NCBI GenBank assembly: GCA_017517865.1
Contig: JAFWYB010000052.1
Span: forward strand, 62,001-126,000
Length of the DNA stretch: 64,000 bases
Reading direction: 5' to 3'
Source of the DNA: Clostridia bacterium
GTDB taxonomy: Bacteria; Bacillota; Clostridia; Oscillospirales; Acutalibacteraceae
Under the pieces are notes generated by a model. That model saw nothing but the letters and a program-made list of their open reading frames with translations. It was not told the origin of the DNA and did no database searches. Of this stretch, positions 33,135-41,050 are shown in pieces. Numbering within the stretch: position 1 is the first letter of the stretch; each line of letters starts with the position of its first letter. The translations under genes were made by a program, and so were the position numbers.

Positions 33135-35015
33135 ATGCTTAAACATAACTATCTTAACAATACGGATATTGAAGCGGCAAGAGCCGAATACATAAGTCTG
33201 ATAAGTGGAAGAGGCTTTCACTGCAGCACAGAGTCTGTGCCTACTCAGAAGGCAAACGGCAGAATTCTCAGCCGGGCAGTATACGCTCGGATATGTTCTC
33301 CCCATTATAATGCAAGCGCTATGGACGGCATAGCCGTCAGAGCATCAGACACCTACGGCGCATCTGAAACCGATCCCATTGTGCTCAAAAAAGGGCAGTA
33401 CGATGTTGTTGATACGGGCGATCCGATTCCTGCCTGCCGAGACAGCGTTATAATGGTTGAGGATATAACCGAAAGAGCTGACGGTACAGTGACCATCCTC
33501 TCGGCGGTTCACCCGTGGCAGAACGTGCGTCAGGTGGGTGAAGACATCTGTATGGGCGATATGATTGCACCGTCTGAAACAAGGGTAACCCCCGCACTGT
33601 GCGGTGCTTTTCTTGCCGGCGGAGTCACCTCGGTCGAGGTGAAAAAAATCCCTCTTGTGGGAATTATACCCACGGGTGACGAAATAGTTTCACCGGTAAG
33701 TAATCCCGCCGAGGGTGAAATCATTGAGTTCAACTCAACGGTTTTTTCTTCAATGCTTTCTCAATGGGATGCAGAAAGTTTAATATATCCGATAGTGAAG
33801 GATAAAAAGGAGCTTCTTCGTGCGGCTGTTGAAAAAGCATGTGAGGAGTGCGATGCCGTACTTGTTCTTGCAGGCTCATCTGCGGGCAGGGACGACTATA
33901 CGAGCGCAATTATTGCAGAGTTGGGCGAGGTTATGTTTCACGGCCTTGCAGTTAAGCCGGGTAAGCCTGCCGTACTCGGTGCGGTAAATAATGTTCCGGT
34001 CATAGGTGTTCCCGGATATCCCGTTTCGGGCATAGTCATAATGGATGAAATAGTAAGAAGCATTGTCAGCTGCTGGTATAGCAGTGAGGTCAGAGATTAC
34101 TGCTGTGTCAAGGCAAGGCTCGGTAAGAGAGTTGTTTCCTCTCTTAAATATAAAGAGCTTATACGTGTCACACTCGGCAAAACCGACAGCGGATATGTTG
34201 CTGTACCTCTCGGCAGAGGAGCAGGCGTTATAACAAGCTTTACAAAGGCAGACGGTATTCTGACCGTGCCTCAGAACAGTGAGGGCTTTGAAGCGGGCGA
34301 CGAGGTTGAAATCAGACTTCTGAGAGAAAAAAGTCAGATTGACGGTGCTCTTGTTATTACGGGCAGCCACGATCCGCTTATTGACGAGGCGGCAGATATA
34401 ATTGCAGGCTCTGAAAACAGCTTCAGAGTCAGCTCTTCTCACGTGGGCAGTATGGGTGCCGTAACAGCACTCAGAAACGGACAGGCACATCTGGGTTTTA
34501 TACATCTTCTTGATACGGTCAGTGGTGAATATAACAAAAGCTACGTTGAAAAATACTTCCCGGACGGCGGCGTAAGGCTTGTCAAAGGCGTTGGCAGAAT
34601 ACAGGGAATTATGGTAAGAAAAGGTAACCCTCTCGGTATAAAAGAGTTCGGTGATATTACAAAGGGCAGATATGTAAACCGTCAGCTCGGCTCCGGTACC
34701 CGTATACTCTGTGATTATCTTATAGAGAAAAACGGTATTGACAAGGCTGAAATCGAGGGCTACCGCAACGAGGAATTCACCCATACTGCCGTTGCCGCTC
34801 TGATTGCGGCAGGTAATGCAGATTGCGGTCTCGGAATATATTCTGCCGCTAAAATGTACGGCCTTGATTTTGTTGAGCTTTGTGTTGAGGAATACGATGT
34901 TCTTATTGATGAAAAATATTACGCTACCGAAAAGGTGCAAAGCTTCCTTGATACCCTTAAGGGTGAAAAAATGAAGGAACGGCTTGAAATGATGGGGGGT
35001 TATACTCTTGAGTGA
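33135..35015 (+). CDS. MoeA-type protein fused to a periplasmic-binding-protein-like domain
   Basis: Residues 1 to about 395 form a second MoeA (SAMDGIAVRAS, VDTGDPIP, GIIPTGDEIV, AGSSAGRDDYT, KPGKPAVLG, GVPGYPVSG). From about residue 402 to 626 follows a PBP-like domain (ITGSHDPLIDEAADII, RKGNPLGI, LGSGTRILCDYL), a fusion known for this family. With no signal peptide, the PBP-like part is cytoplasmic and might recognise the oxyanion or the pterin. It overlaps moaC by 8 nt. Together with the simple MoeA it may give metal selectivity, by inference. Confidence 0.88.
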   Translation: MLKHNYLNNTDIEAARAEYISLISGRGFHCSTESVPTQKANGRILSRAVYARICSPHYNASAMDGIAVRASDTYGASETDPIVLKKGQYDVVDTGDPIPACRDSVIMVEDITERADGTVTILSAVHPWQNVRQVGEDICMGDMIAPSETRVTPALCGAFLAGGVTSVEVKKIPLVGIIPTGDEIVSPVSNPAEGEIIEFNSTVFSSMLSQWDAESLIYPIVKDKKELLRAAVEKACEECDAVLVLAGSSAGRDDYTSAIIAELGEVMFHGLAVKPGKPAVLGAVNNVPVIGVPGYPVSGIVIMDEIVRSIVSCWYSSEVRDYCCVKARLGKRVVSSLKYKELIRVTLGKTDSGYVAVPLGRGAGVITSFTKADGILTVPQNSEGFEAGDEVEIRLLREKSQIDGALVITGSHDPLIDEAADIIAGSENSFRVSSSHVGSMGAVTALRNGQAHLGFIHLLDTVSGEYNKSYVEKYFPDGGVRLVKGVGRIQGIMVRKGNPLGIKEFGDITKGRYVNRQLGSGTRILCDYLIEKNGIDKAEIEGYRNEEFTHTAVAALIAAGNADCGLGIYSAAKMYGLDFVELCVEEYDVLIDEKYYATEKVQSFLDTLKGEKMKERLEMMGGYTLE

Positions 35016-35478
35016 GCTTACACATCTGAATGAAAAGGGCGAAGCCGTAATGGTTGACGTAGGCGACAAGCAGATTACAAAACGCAGTGCGGTTGCCTTT
35101 GCAAAAATAATTATGCAGCCCGAAACTCTTCAGAAGCTTTCTTCTGCATCGCTGAAAAAGGGAGACGGTCTTGCAACGGCACGTGTTGCAGGGATAATGG
35201 GTGCAAAAAAAACAAGCGAGCTTATTCCGTTGTGCCATAATATCCCGATCGACAGTGTTGAAATAACCTTTGAAAATAACGGTGAAAACGAGCTTTATAT
35301 TTACTGCATGGCTAAATGCAGCTACAAAACAGGCATAGAGATGGAGGCACTTACGGGTGCGGGCATCTGTGCGCTGACTGTTTACGATATGTGTAAGGCG
35401 ATAGACAGAAAAATGTGCATTGCCGAGGTAAAGCTTCTCGAAAAGTACGGCGGAAAGAGCGATTTTAAAAATGATTGA
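35008..35478 (+). CDS. moaC: Cyclic pyranopterin monophosphate synthase accessory/synthase MoaC
   Basis: The 156-residue protein starts at TTG 35008, after GGGGGG, inside the end of the preceding gene. It has the MoaC signature MVDVGDK, GIMGAKKTSELIPLCHNIP, and TGIEMEALTGAGICALTVYDMCKA with the catalytic Lys-rich C-terminal half. MoaC converts the 3',8-cyclo-GTP intermediate to cyclic pyranopterin monophosphate. It overlaps moaA by 8 nt, and the two catalyse consecutive steps. Confidence 0.93.
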   Translation: MSELTHLNEKGEAVMVDVGDKQITKRSAVAFAKIIMQPETLQKLSSASLKKGDGLATARVAGIMGAKKTSELIPLCHNIPIDSVEITFENNGENELYIYCMAKCSYKTGIEMEALTGAGICALTVYDMCKAIDRKMCIAEVKLLEKYGGKSDFKND

Positions 35479-36418
35479 CAGCTACGGAAGAAAAATAAAC
35501 TATCTGAGGGTTTCCGTCACAAAAAGATGCAACCTGAACTGCTCTTACTGCGGTGCGGGCACAGAAAAATGTGAGGACGGTCTTACTGCTGCTCAGATTG
35601 AAAAAATAGTAAGAGCTTTTGCCGTAAACGGCATTACCAAGGTGCGTCTTACAGGCGGTGAGCCTCTTGTGCGAAGCGATATCTGTGAAATTGCAAAGCG
35701 CATAAGCGGCATAGAGGGCATAAAAAAGATTGCTCTTACCACAAACGGAATCAGGCTTGCTGAGTATGCTAAGGCACTGAAAGCGGCGGGTATTTCTGCC
35801 GTCAACGTAAGCCTTGACACAACTGACAGAGAGCAGTTCAGGGCTATTACGGGCTACGATATGCTTCATAAGGTGCTTGAGGGTATAGATGAGTGTGAAA
35901 GGGTCGGATTTCCGTCACTGCGGCTTAATGCGGTGCTTGTAAAAGGAAGAAATGATGACCAGGCAGAAAAGCTTGTAGATATAGCAAGAAACAGAAAAAT
36001 AGATGTCCGCTTTATTGAGCTTATGCCTTTTTCCAGCGAGGGGGAAGACGGAAAGCACATTGTTACGGGTAAAGAAATTCTCTCACGTTTTCCTTTTCTC
36101 GAGCCTTTGAATGAAAGCTCAGCTTCGGAAAAAAACGTGGCGAAATATTACGGCGCAGAGTCTTTCATAGGCAGAGTCGGATTCATTTCTCCCGTGAGCG
36201 AAAAATTCTGCAAGGATTGTAACAGAATAAGACTTCTCAGTGACGGTAAAATTAAGCCGTGTCTGGGTAATGATACGGTGTTTGATCTTATGCCGTATAT
36301 AGACGATGAAAATATGCTCAATGAAAAAATCAGGCAGGCAATACTGTCAAAGCCTATGGAGCACACTTTTTCCTGTGGTTATGCGGCAAGTCACGGAATG
36401 AATGAAATAGGAGGATGA
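35471..36418 (+). CDS. moaA: GTP 3',8-cyclase MoaA (radical SAM)
   Basis: This 315-residue protein has the radical SAM cluster motif CNLNCSYC (residues 20-27), RLTGGEPLVR, and the second [4Fe-4S] cysteines as FCKDCNRIRL with a later Cys in IKPCLGN. The C-terminus ends in Gly-Gly (MNEIGG), as in MoaA. It carries out the first step of molybdopterin synthesis from GTP using S-adenosylmethionine. It is a little shorter than the usual 320-340 residues, but all motifs are present. Confidence 0.93.
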   Translation: MIDSYGRKINYLRVSVTKRCNLNCSYCGAGTEKCEDGLTAAQIEKIVRAFAVNGITKVRLTGGEPLVRSDICEIAKRISGIEGIKKIALTTNGIRLAEYAKALKAAGISAVNVSLDTTDREQFRAITGYDMLHKVLEGIDECERVGFPSLRLNAVLVKGRNDDQAEKLVDIARNRKIDVRFIELMPFSSEGEDGKHIVTGKEILSRFPFLEPLNESSASEKNVAKYYGAESFIGRVGFISPVSEKFCKDCNRIRLLSDGKIKPCLGNDTVFDLMPYIDDENMLNEKIRQAILSKPMEHTFSCGYAASHGMNEIGG

Positions 36419-36421
36419 AAA

Positions 36422-36853
36422 ATGGCCAAGGTAGTATCAATAAATATCAGTGAAAAAAAGGGCACCCCCAAGACTAAAATAAACCCGGGAGTGCTTATTG
36501 AGGATTTCGGATTTGAGGGAGATGCCCATGCAGGTAAATGGCACCGTCAGGTAAGCCTGCTTGCTATGGAAAGCATAGAAAAATCGAAGGGACTTCCTAC
36601 GGACGGCCTGTGTCACGGTGTGTTTGCCGAAAACATAACCACCGAAGGCATAGAGCTTTACACGATTCCCGTGGGCACAAATCTCAGAGTTGGTGAGTGC
36701 ATTCTTGAAATAAGCCAGATAGGCAAGGAGTGCCATGACGGCTGTGCCATCAAAAAGCTTGTCGGTCAGTGTGTAATGCCGCGCGAGGGTATATTTGCCA
36801 GGGTAATCAAGGGCGGCAAGGTTTACGAGGGTGACGAAATAGAGATTATTTAA
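36422..36853 (+). CDS. MOSC-domain protein
   Basis: This 143-residue protein is a stand-alone MOSC domain (EDFGFEGDAHAGKWHRQVSLLA, FAENITTEGI, ECILEISQIGKECHDGC). MOSC domains handle molybdenum-cofactor sulfur or related sulfur transfer; the Cys-rich KECHDGC segment fits the conserved cysteine. The gene ends the cofactor operon, 3 nt after moaA, with GGAGG in its ribosome site. Its specific role is not known. Confidence 0.85.
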   Translation: MAKVVSINISEKKGTPKTKINPGVLIEDFGFEGDAHAGKWHRQVSLLAMESIEKSKGLPTDGLCHGVFAENITTEGIELYTIPVGTNLRVGECILEISQIGKECHDGCAIKKLVGQCVMPREGIFARVIKGGKVYEGDEIEII

Positions 36854-36874
36854 GTCAGATAAAATATAAAAAAG

Positions 36875-37110
36875 AAAAAAATACATCCCCTTTTGAGTGG
36901 TCAGTAGCCGGTAGTCAGGATTTACCTTATAAAATCTGATGATCTGACAGCGCTGTGTTTTCCGGCAGACAGATTAAAGAGTGAATTTAAGTCTGTAGTA
37001 AAAAATGTAACAGTAAAAAACCGTTGTAAAGCTTTGGATTTTATGCTTTTACAACGGTTTTATTGTTTGCTTTTCTTTTATTTATAAGGTTTTTCAGCCG
37101 TTTAGTTTTT
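36875..37110. repeat. Dispersed intergenic element, copy B (about 236 bp)
   Basis: This is the second copy of the element at 8792-9016. Helix 36916-36923/36932-36938 (one bulged G) corresponds to the helix in copy A, with one base pair changed from G-C to A-T. The second helix, 36965-36970 with 36991-36996, keeps pairing through a G-U. It again lies between a rightward gene (MOSC) and the 3' end of a leftward MFS gene. Confidence 0.7.
37017..37061. terminator. Bidirectional terminator inside repeat copy B
   Basis: AAAACCGTTGTAAA 37017-37030 pairs with TTTACAACGGTTTT 37048-37061. It matches the terminator of copy A apart from the loop. Confidence 0.7.
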
Positions 37111-37134
37111 TTACAGTCTCTTTAAGTATGCTTA

Positions 37135-38565
37135 TCAGTTTGCTTCAGCTTGAAGCTTTGCCCTCATCTCAAGAACCTCGTTATGTATTCTTTCCTTTTC
37201 CTTGCCGGTGAGCTTATAGAAGAAGAAGGGAACACCTGCAAGGAACATCATAAGACCGTGAACGATTGTGTAGAAGAAAAGAAGAGCAATTCTGTTTGTG
37301 TCAGCACTTACAATACCGTCAACAAAGTCGTAATGAACAACATTGTCGAGAAGCTTCGGTGCGAAATATGAGGCTATGGCACCGCTTATTGTTGTGCCGA
37401 GACCGATAACGTAGGGTAATGAAGCATCAAGACGCTTGCCGGTTTTAAGCTCGAGATCCTCAAGCACGTCGGCCTGGAACATAAGAGGAAGAAGGTTTGA
37501 TGCGCCGAACTGTAAGCCGATGAGGAACAGGCAGGCAATAAATACGAACATAAGAGGCTTGCTGTCGGTTGTGAAATAAAAATAACCGATTGTGAAAGCA
37601 ACAATGTTTGCGCATACCGAATAGATACCGCTTGCGATGTAAAGCACTCTTGCGTTAAACTTTTTAAGCAGGGCGTTTATGACGAGCATACCTACCGCCG
37701 TACCGATGCCGACCGGGAGAAGAACGAAAATCTTCTTCGAGGGGTCGCCTATAAGTACTATTGCAAGGTAGCCCTCCATAAAGGTTGAAATACCGCGGAA
37801 GCTCTTGAGAAATTCTGAAAGGATAACAACGTGAGCATGCTTGTTTTTGATGATATCCTTAAAGCCGAGAAGGGGGTTTCTCTTCTCTGTCGAATATGAG
37901 ATTCTTTCTCTTGTGAGCTTCATACCGAGAAGAACGGTTATTATGCCGATTACACCGCAGAAGGCTGCGCAGATTATGTACTGCAATCCTTCGTTGTTTT
38001 TCCATATCAAACCGATTATGAGAAGGAAAAGCATAGGCGCGGAATTGCCGACCGCCGAAGCGAAGCTTCTGAGTGAAAGAACCTGGTCGCGTTCCTTCAT
38101 ATTGGGGGTCATAACGTTGGGCAGCATATTGATGGTGTTACCGAAGGTGCACATAATGCTCCACATAAGAGCAATCGTCGTTACGTAAATGAACACAAGT
38201 GTACCGGTTAGCTGTGGGGGTGTGATAAAGGTGAGCATCATTATTATTGACATGGGTATAATGATAAGCTGCATTATAGGTCTGAATTTTCCCTTTTTAC
38301 CTGCTTTTCTTCCGTCAATATAAAGGGTGATAAAGAAATTGAGCACGAAGGGTACGATTGTGATTATAGCATTGAACATTGAGTGGTAGTTATCGTTATA
38401 ATCGTTGATGCGAAGCACATTGGTGAGATAAGTGTTTCTGTTTGCGCCGACAACACCCGTCATTGTGGTGTAGAAAAATACACCTGCGAGATAAAAAATA
38501 AACTCGGAGGTTTTAACGTGCTTTTTATTGGGATCAGCCGCAGTTAAAATTGTTGATTGTGACAT
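37135..38565 (-). CDS. MFS transporter (GPH-like), substrate unknown
   Basis: This 476-residue protein has about twelve membrane helices. The N-terminal stretch GVVGANRNTYL and the cytosolic YIDGRKAGKKGKFRP loop are like those of glycoside-pentoside-hexuronide symporters and related clostridial transporters. The substrate cannot be read from context. The frame opens at TTG 38586, but ATG 38565 follows AGAGG at 8 nt and gives MSQSTILTA, so it is preferred. It is the second MFS gene in the window whose 3' end is bordered by the dispersed element. Confidence 0.8.
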   Translation of the reverse strand: MSQSTILTAADPNKKHVKTSEFIFYLAGVFFYTTMTGVVGANRNTYLTNVLRINDYNDNYHSMFNAIITIVPFVLNFFITLYIDGRKAGKKGKFRPIMQLIIIPMSIIMMLTFITPPQLTGTLVFIYVTTIALMWSIMCTFGNTINMLPNVMTPNMKERDQVLSLRSFASAVGNSAPMLFLLIIGLIWKNNEGLQYIICAAFCGVIGIITVLLGMKLTRERISYSTEKRNPLLGFKDIIKNKHAHVVILSEFLKSFRGISTFMEGYLAIVLIGDPSKKIFVLLPVGIGTAVGMLVINALLKKFNARVLYIASGIYSVCANIVAFTIGYFYFTTDSKPLMFVFIACLFLIGLQFGASNLLPLMFQADVLEDLELKTGKRLDASLPYVIGLGTTISGAIASYFAPKLLDNVVHYDFVDGIVSADTNRIALLFFYTIVHGLMMFLAGVPFFFYKLTGKEKERIHNEVLEMRAKLQAEAN

Positions 38566-38713
38566 ATTTTCTGCCTCTTTCTTCAAATTTTTTATATTTG
38601 TTTTGTCTTATCCGCTTCATATATTATCATATTGCACATAAAATTGGAATAGCAAATTTTAAATTAAATGTAAATTTCACAAAAGTAAATAAAACAATGT
38701 CGAAATATTACAT

Positions 38714-38742
38714 TTGACTAAGCGGACAGAAAGTGATATAAT
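38714..38742 (+). promoter_or_regulatory. Promoter of the 78-residue protein gene
   Basis: TTGACT 38714-38719 and TATAAT 38737-38742 with a 17-bp spacer make a near-consensus promoter. Confidence 0.78.
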
Positions 38743-38795
38743 AGCCGGGAACCAACAAACTGTGGTCATAACAATATAAACAGGAGGTCGGCTAA

Positions 38796-39032
38796 ATGAA
38801 AAAGATTATCTGTAAGGTTGAATACGATACCGAAAAGTCAGAGCTCGTTGCAAAGTTCACAAGCGGCGAATTCGGCGATGCAGCAGGCTACGAAGAGAGC
38901 CTTTATATGACTGCTAACGGCAAGTATTTCCTTTATGTTAACGGCGGCGAAGAATCTCCCTATGCTGCTGAAAACATCACAAGAATGTCAGCTGATAAAG
39001 CAAACAAATGGCGCGAAGAGCGCGGCGTATAA
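38796..39032 (+). CDS. Small conserved-looking hypothetical protein, 78 residues
   Basis: I do not recognise the family. The protein is soluble and mixed alpha/beta, with a Tyr- and Gly-rich centre (ESLYMTANGKYFLYVNGGEES) and a Lys/Arg/Glu-rich end. It has its own near-consensus promoter, the strong AGGAGG site 7-8 nt before the ATG, and a strong terminator directly after, so it is likely abundant and transcribed alone. The pattern of a short reading frame with strong signals on both sides supports that it is a real gene. Confidence 0.75.
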   Translation: MKKIICKVEYDTEKSELVAKFTSGEFGDAAGYEESLYMTANGKYFLYVNGGEESPYAAENITRMSADKANKWREERGV

Positions 39033-39041
39033 TTACCGCAT

Positions 39042-39081
39042 AAAAAACAGCTCGCTTATTTTTGTAAGCGAGCTGTTTTTT
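39042..39081. terminator. Bidirectional terminator
   Basis: AAAAAACAGCTCGCTTA pairs perfectly with TAAGCGAGCTGTTTTTT, between two convergent genes. Confidence 0.88.
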
Positions 39082-39938
39082 TATGCAATAAATTCGGCCG
39101 TCCACGTGTAGTTGAAGGTGTTGCCGGCTTCAAGAGCGTTTATGCCGTCCTTTTCGGAAAAGTCGTTCTTTTTTTCGGTCGAATCGTTAACACCGCACCA
39201 GGGCTCTATACATACGTAGGGTGCACCGGGCTTTGCCCATATTCCGAGATACGGTGCGTTGCCGAGACTGAAGACAAGCTTACCGGGCTTATCGGTACCG
39301 TGAAGCGTTATATGCTCAGATTCAATACCGTGGAGAATAAGCGCATCTTCCTTGAAAATATCTTCAGTGATTACAATGTCGCGCTCGTTTTTCAGCACGG
39401 GGAAGGTTTCGGGAAGCCTGAGAGACCTTACAAGGTCAATTTTCTCGGCTTCAAGAGTTTCATTTTTGTCAAAGGTAAGAATATCACCTATTTTACAGTT
39501 GAAGGCAGGGTGTGCGCCGAGTGAAAAATACATAACTTTGCTGTTTTTGTTAATTATATCGTGCGACACGCTGAGCTTGTTTTTGTCAACAGAGAAGGTT
39601 ACCCTGATATCAAAGCGGTAGGGATATATTGCAAGGGTTTCTTCCGTTTCACTGAGAATGAAGGTCATTGAGCATTCGTCTGCCGAAAGAAAATCCCATT
39701 TGATTTTTCTTGCAAAGCCGTGCTTGGGCATCGTGTATTCTTTACCGTCAAGACGGTATTTATCGTCGATAAGTCTGCCTACAACGGGAAAAAGAATAGG
39801 GGATTGCCCTGCCCATATATCGGGGTTGCCCTGCCAGAGGTATTCGATCTGCTCCTTTTTTCCGTAAACGCTCGTAAGCTCACATCCGAATTCCTTAACA
39901 CCTATTTTAAGATAATCGTTTTCAATGTAATGTATCAT
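39081..39938 (-). CDS. Aldose 1-epimerase family protein
   Basis: This 285-residue soluble protein belongs to the galactose mutarotase-like fold, LacX/YeaD-like branch, as judged by LTSVYGKKEQIEYLWQG near the start, SPILFPVVGR, MPKHGFAR and the SLGAHPAFNC segment with the catalytic-type histidine. These enzymes interconvert the anomers of hexoses or hexose phosphates; the exact sugar is unknown. AGGAGG precedes the ATG. Confidence 0.85.
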   Translation of the reverse strand: MIHYIENDYLKIGVKEFGCELTSVYGKKEQIEYLWQGNPDIWAGQSPILFPVVGRLIDDKYRLDGKEYTMPKHGFARKIKWDFLSADECSMTFILSETEETLAIYPYRFDIRVTFSVDKNKLSVSHDIINKNSKVMYFSLGAHPAFNCKIGDILTFDKNETLEAEKIDLVRSLRLPETFPVLKNERDIVITEDIFKEDALILHGIESEHITLHGTDKPGKLVFSLGNAPYLGIWAKPGAPYVCIEPWCGVNDSTEKKNDFSEKDGINALEAGNTFNYTWTAEFIA

Positions 39939-39973
39939 AATCTGTTTCCTCCTGTCAGATTGCTCTCAACGGT

Positions 39974-40002
39974 ATAATACAATATATTCTTCATAATATC
40001 AA
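39974..40002 (-). promoter_or_regulatory. Promoter of the aldose epimerase gene
   Basis: On the minus strand TTGATA (40002-39997) and TATTAT (39979-39974) are 17 bp apart. Confidence 0.65.
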
Positions 40003-40014
40003 TAGCTTTTTGTA

Positions 40015-40043
40015 TTGCTTTTTTTCTTTTGCTTTGATAATAT
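40015..40043 (+). promoter_or_regulatory. Possible promoter of the MBL-fold gene
   Basis: TTGCTT 40015-40020 and TAATAT 40038-40043 are 17 bp apart, directly upstream. Both hexamers are imperfect. Confidence 0.4.
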
Positions 40044-40062
40044 ATAAAAGAGGTGCTTGCAG

Positions 40063-41004
40063 ATGACACAAAAAGAATACTGTTTTGCAACGGGAGAGGT
40101 CGATCTTGCCTCTGATGCGGACAGAATATATTTTTTTAATACGGGAAGTGCCGATGCCGTTCTGCTTGAAAGCTGCGGTCGCTTTGCCTTGATTGACGGC
40201 GGTGAAGACAGCGATAATCCCAGAGGCTTTTCTGAACTCGCCTTTGAAGGCACGGAGGAATATGTCGCTGAGTCCGTGCGCAGAATTGCAGGAAGAAAAA
40301 ACGGAGAAGCGGTTATTGAGTTTGTGCTTGGCACTCACAGTCATTCCGATCATATAGGCGGCCTTGACACGCTTGTGCTTTCAAAGGGCGTAACAGTAAA
40401 GAGGGTGCTTATAAAGAAATATGATGAAAGCAGAATTATTCCATACGAGGTTACACGGTGGGATAACAAGGAGGTTTATGAGCAGCTTGTTTCTGCTTGC
40501 TTAAGCAAAAATATTCCCGTTATTCACAATATACCGGAAGAGAAGTTCAGCTTCGGCAATTTTATGCTGAAATTCTGCAATGCCTCTGATGTCGATTGCT
40601 CTCACCTTGTGGGAGAAAACGAAAACGCTGTAGGTCTGCTCGTTGAAAAGGGCAAGCTGAGAGCTTTTCTTGCGGCTGATATAAACAATCACATCGGCTG
40701 CGAGGATAAGCTTGCATATGAGCTTGGGCGGGTTAATCTTCTCAAGGTAGGTCATCACGGCTATAACGGCTCTACGGAACTTTCTTTCGTGCAGACACTC
40801 AGACCTGAAATTGCTGTTATCACAAACAGAAAAGGCGGTGCGAGCCCTGAGGTCGTGAAAAATTTGGAAAGCATCGGTGCTCTGGTCTTAGAAACGGGAG
40901 CATACGGCGGAATTACCGCTCAGTTTGACGCGGAAGAAATAACTCTTTATAAAAATCTTGATAAAACACTCGGGCAGAACGAAAATATTGAAAAACATAA
41001 ATAA
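40063..41004 (+). CDS. MBL-fold metallohydrolase (ComEC/Rec2-like, stand-alone)
   Basis: This 313-residue protein has the metallo-beta-lactamase HxHxDH motif as HSHSDHIGGLD (about residue 93), followed by LAADIN and GHHGYNGS. These are typical of the ComEC-like branch of the superfamily. It has no signal peptide and no membrane domain, so it acts in the cytoplasm on an unknown phosphodiester or nucleotide substrate. The frame starts at TTG 40057, but ATG 40063 after AGAGGTG is chosen. Confidence 0.82.
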   Translation: MTQKEYCFATGEVDLASDADRIYFFNTGSADAVLLESCGRFALIDGGEDSDNPRGFSELAFEGTEEYVAESVRRIAGRKNGEAVIEFVLGTHSHSDHIGGLDTLVLSKGVTVKRVLIKKYDESRIIPYEVTRWDNKEVYEQLVSACLSKNIPVIHNIPEEKFSFGNFMLKFCNASDVDCSHLVGENENAVGLLVEKGKLRAFLAADINNHIGCEDKLAYELGRVNLLKVGHHGYNGSTELSFVQTLRPEIAVITNRKGGASPEVVKNLESIGALVLETGAYGGITAQFDAEEITLYKNLDKTLGQNENIEKHK

Positions 41005-41017
41005 TGTGGCATAATAT
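40989..41017 (+). promoter_or_regulatory. Possible promoter of the VanY-type peptidase gene
   Basis: TTGAAA 40989-40994 and TAATAT 41012-41017 are 17 bp apart, overlapping the end of the preceding gene. Confidence 0.45.
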
Positions 41018-41050
41018 AATGTATTATATATGAGTATGGAGATGTTTCAA

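Noticed and set aside
33876..35069. Long open frame (397 codons) on the minus strand opposite the MoeA-PBP fusion
   Set aside because: It is antisense to a well-supported gene, and its product is Cys/Tyr/Asn-rich without recognisable domains. It reflects codon bias of the real gene.
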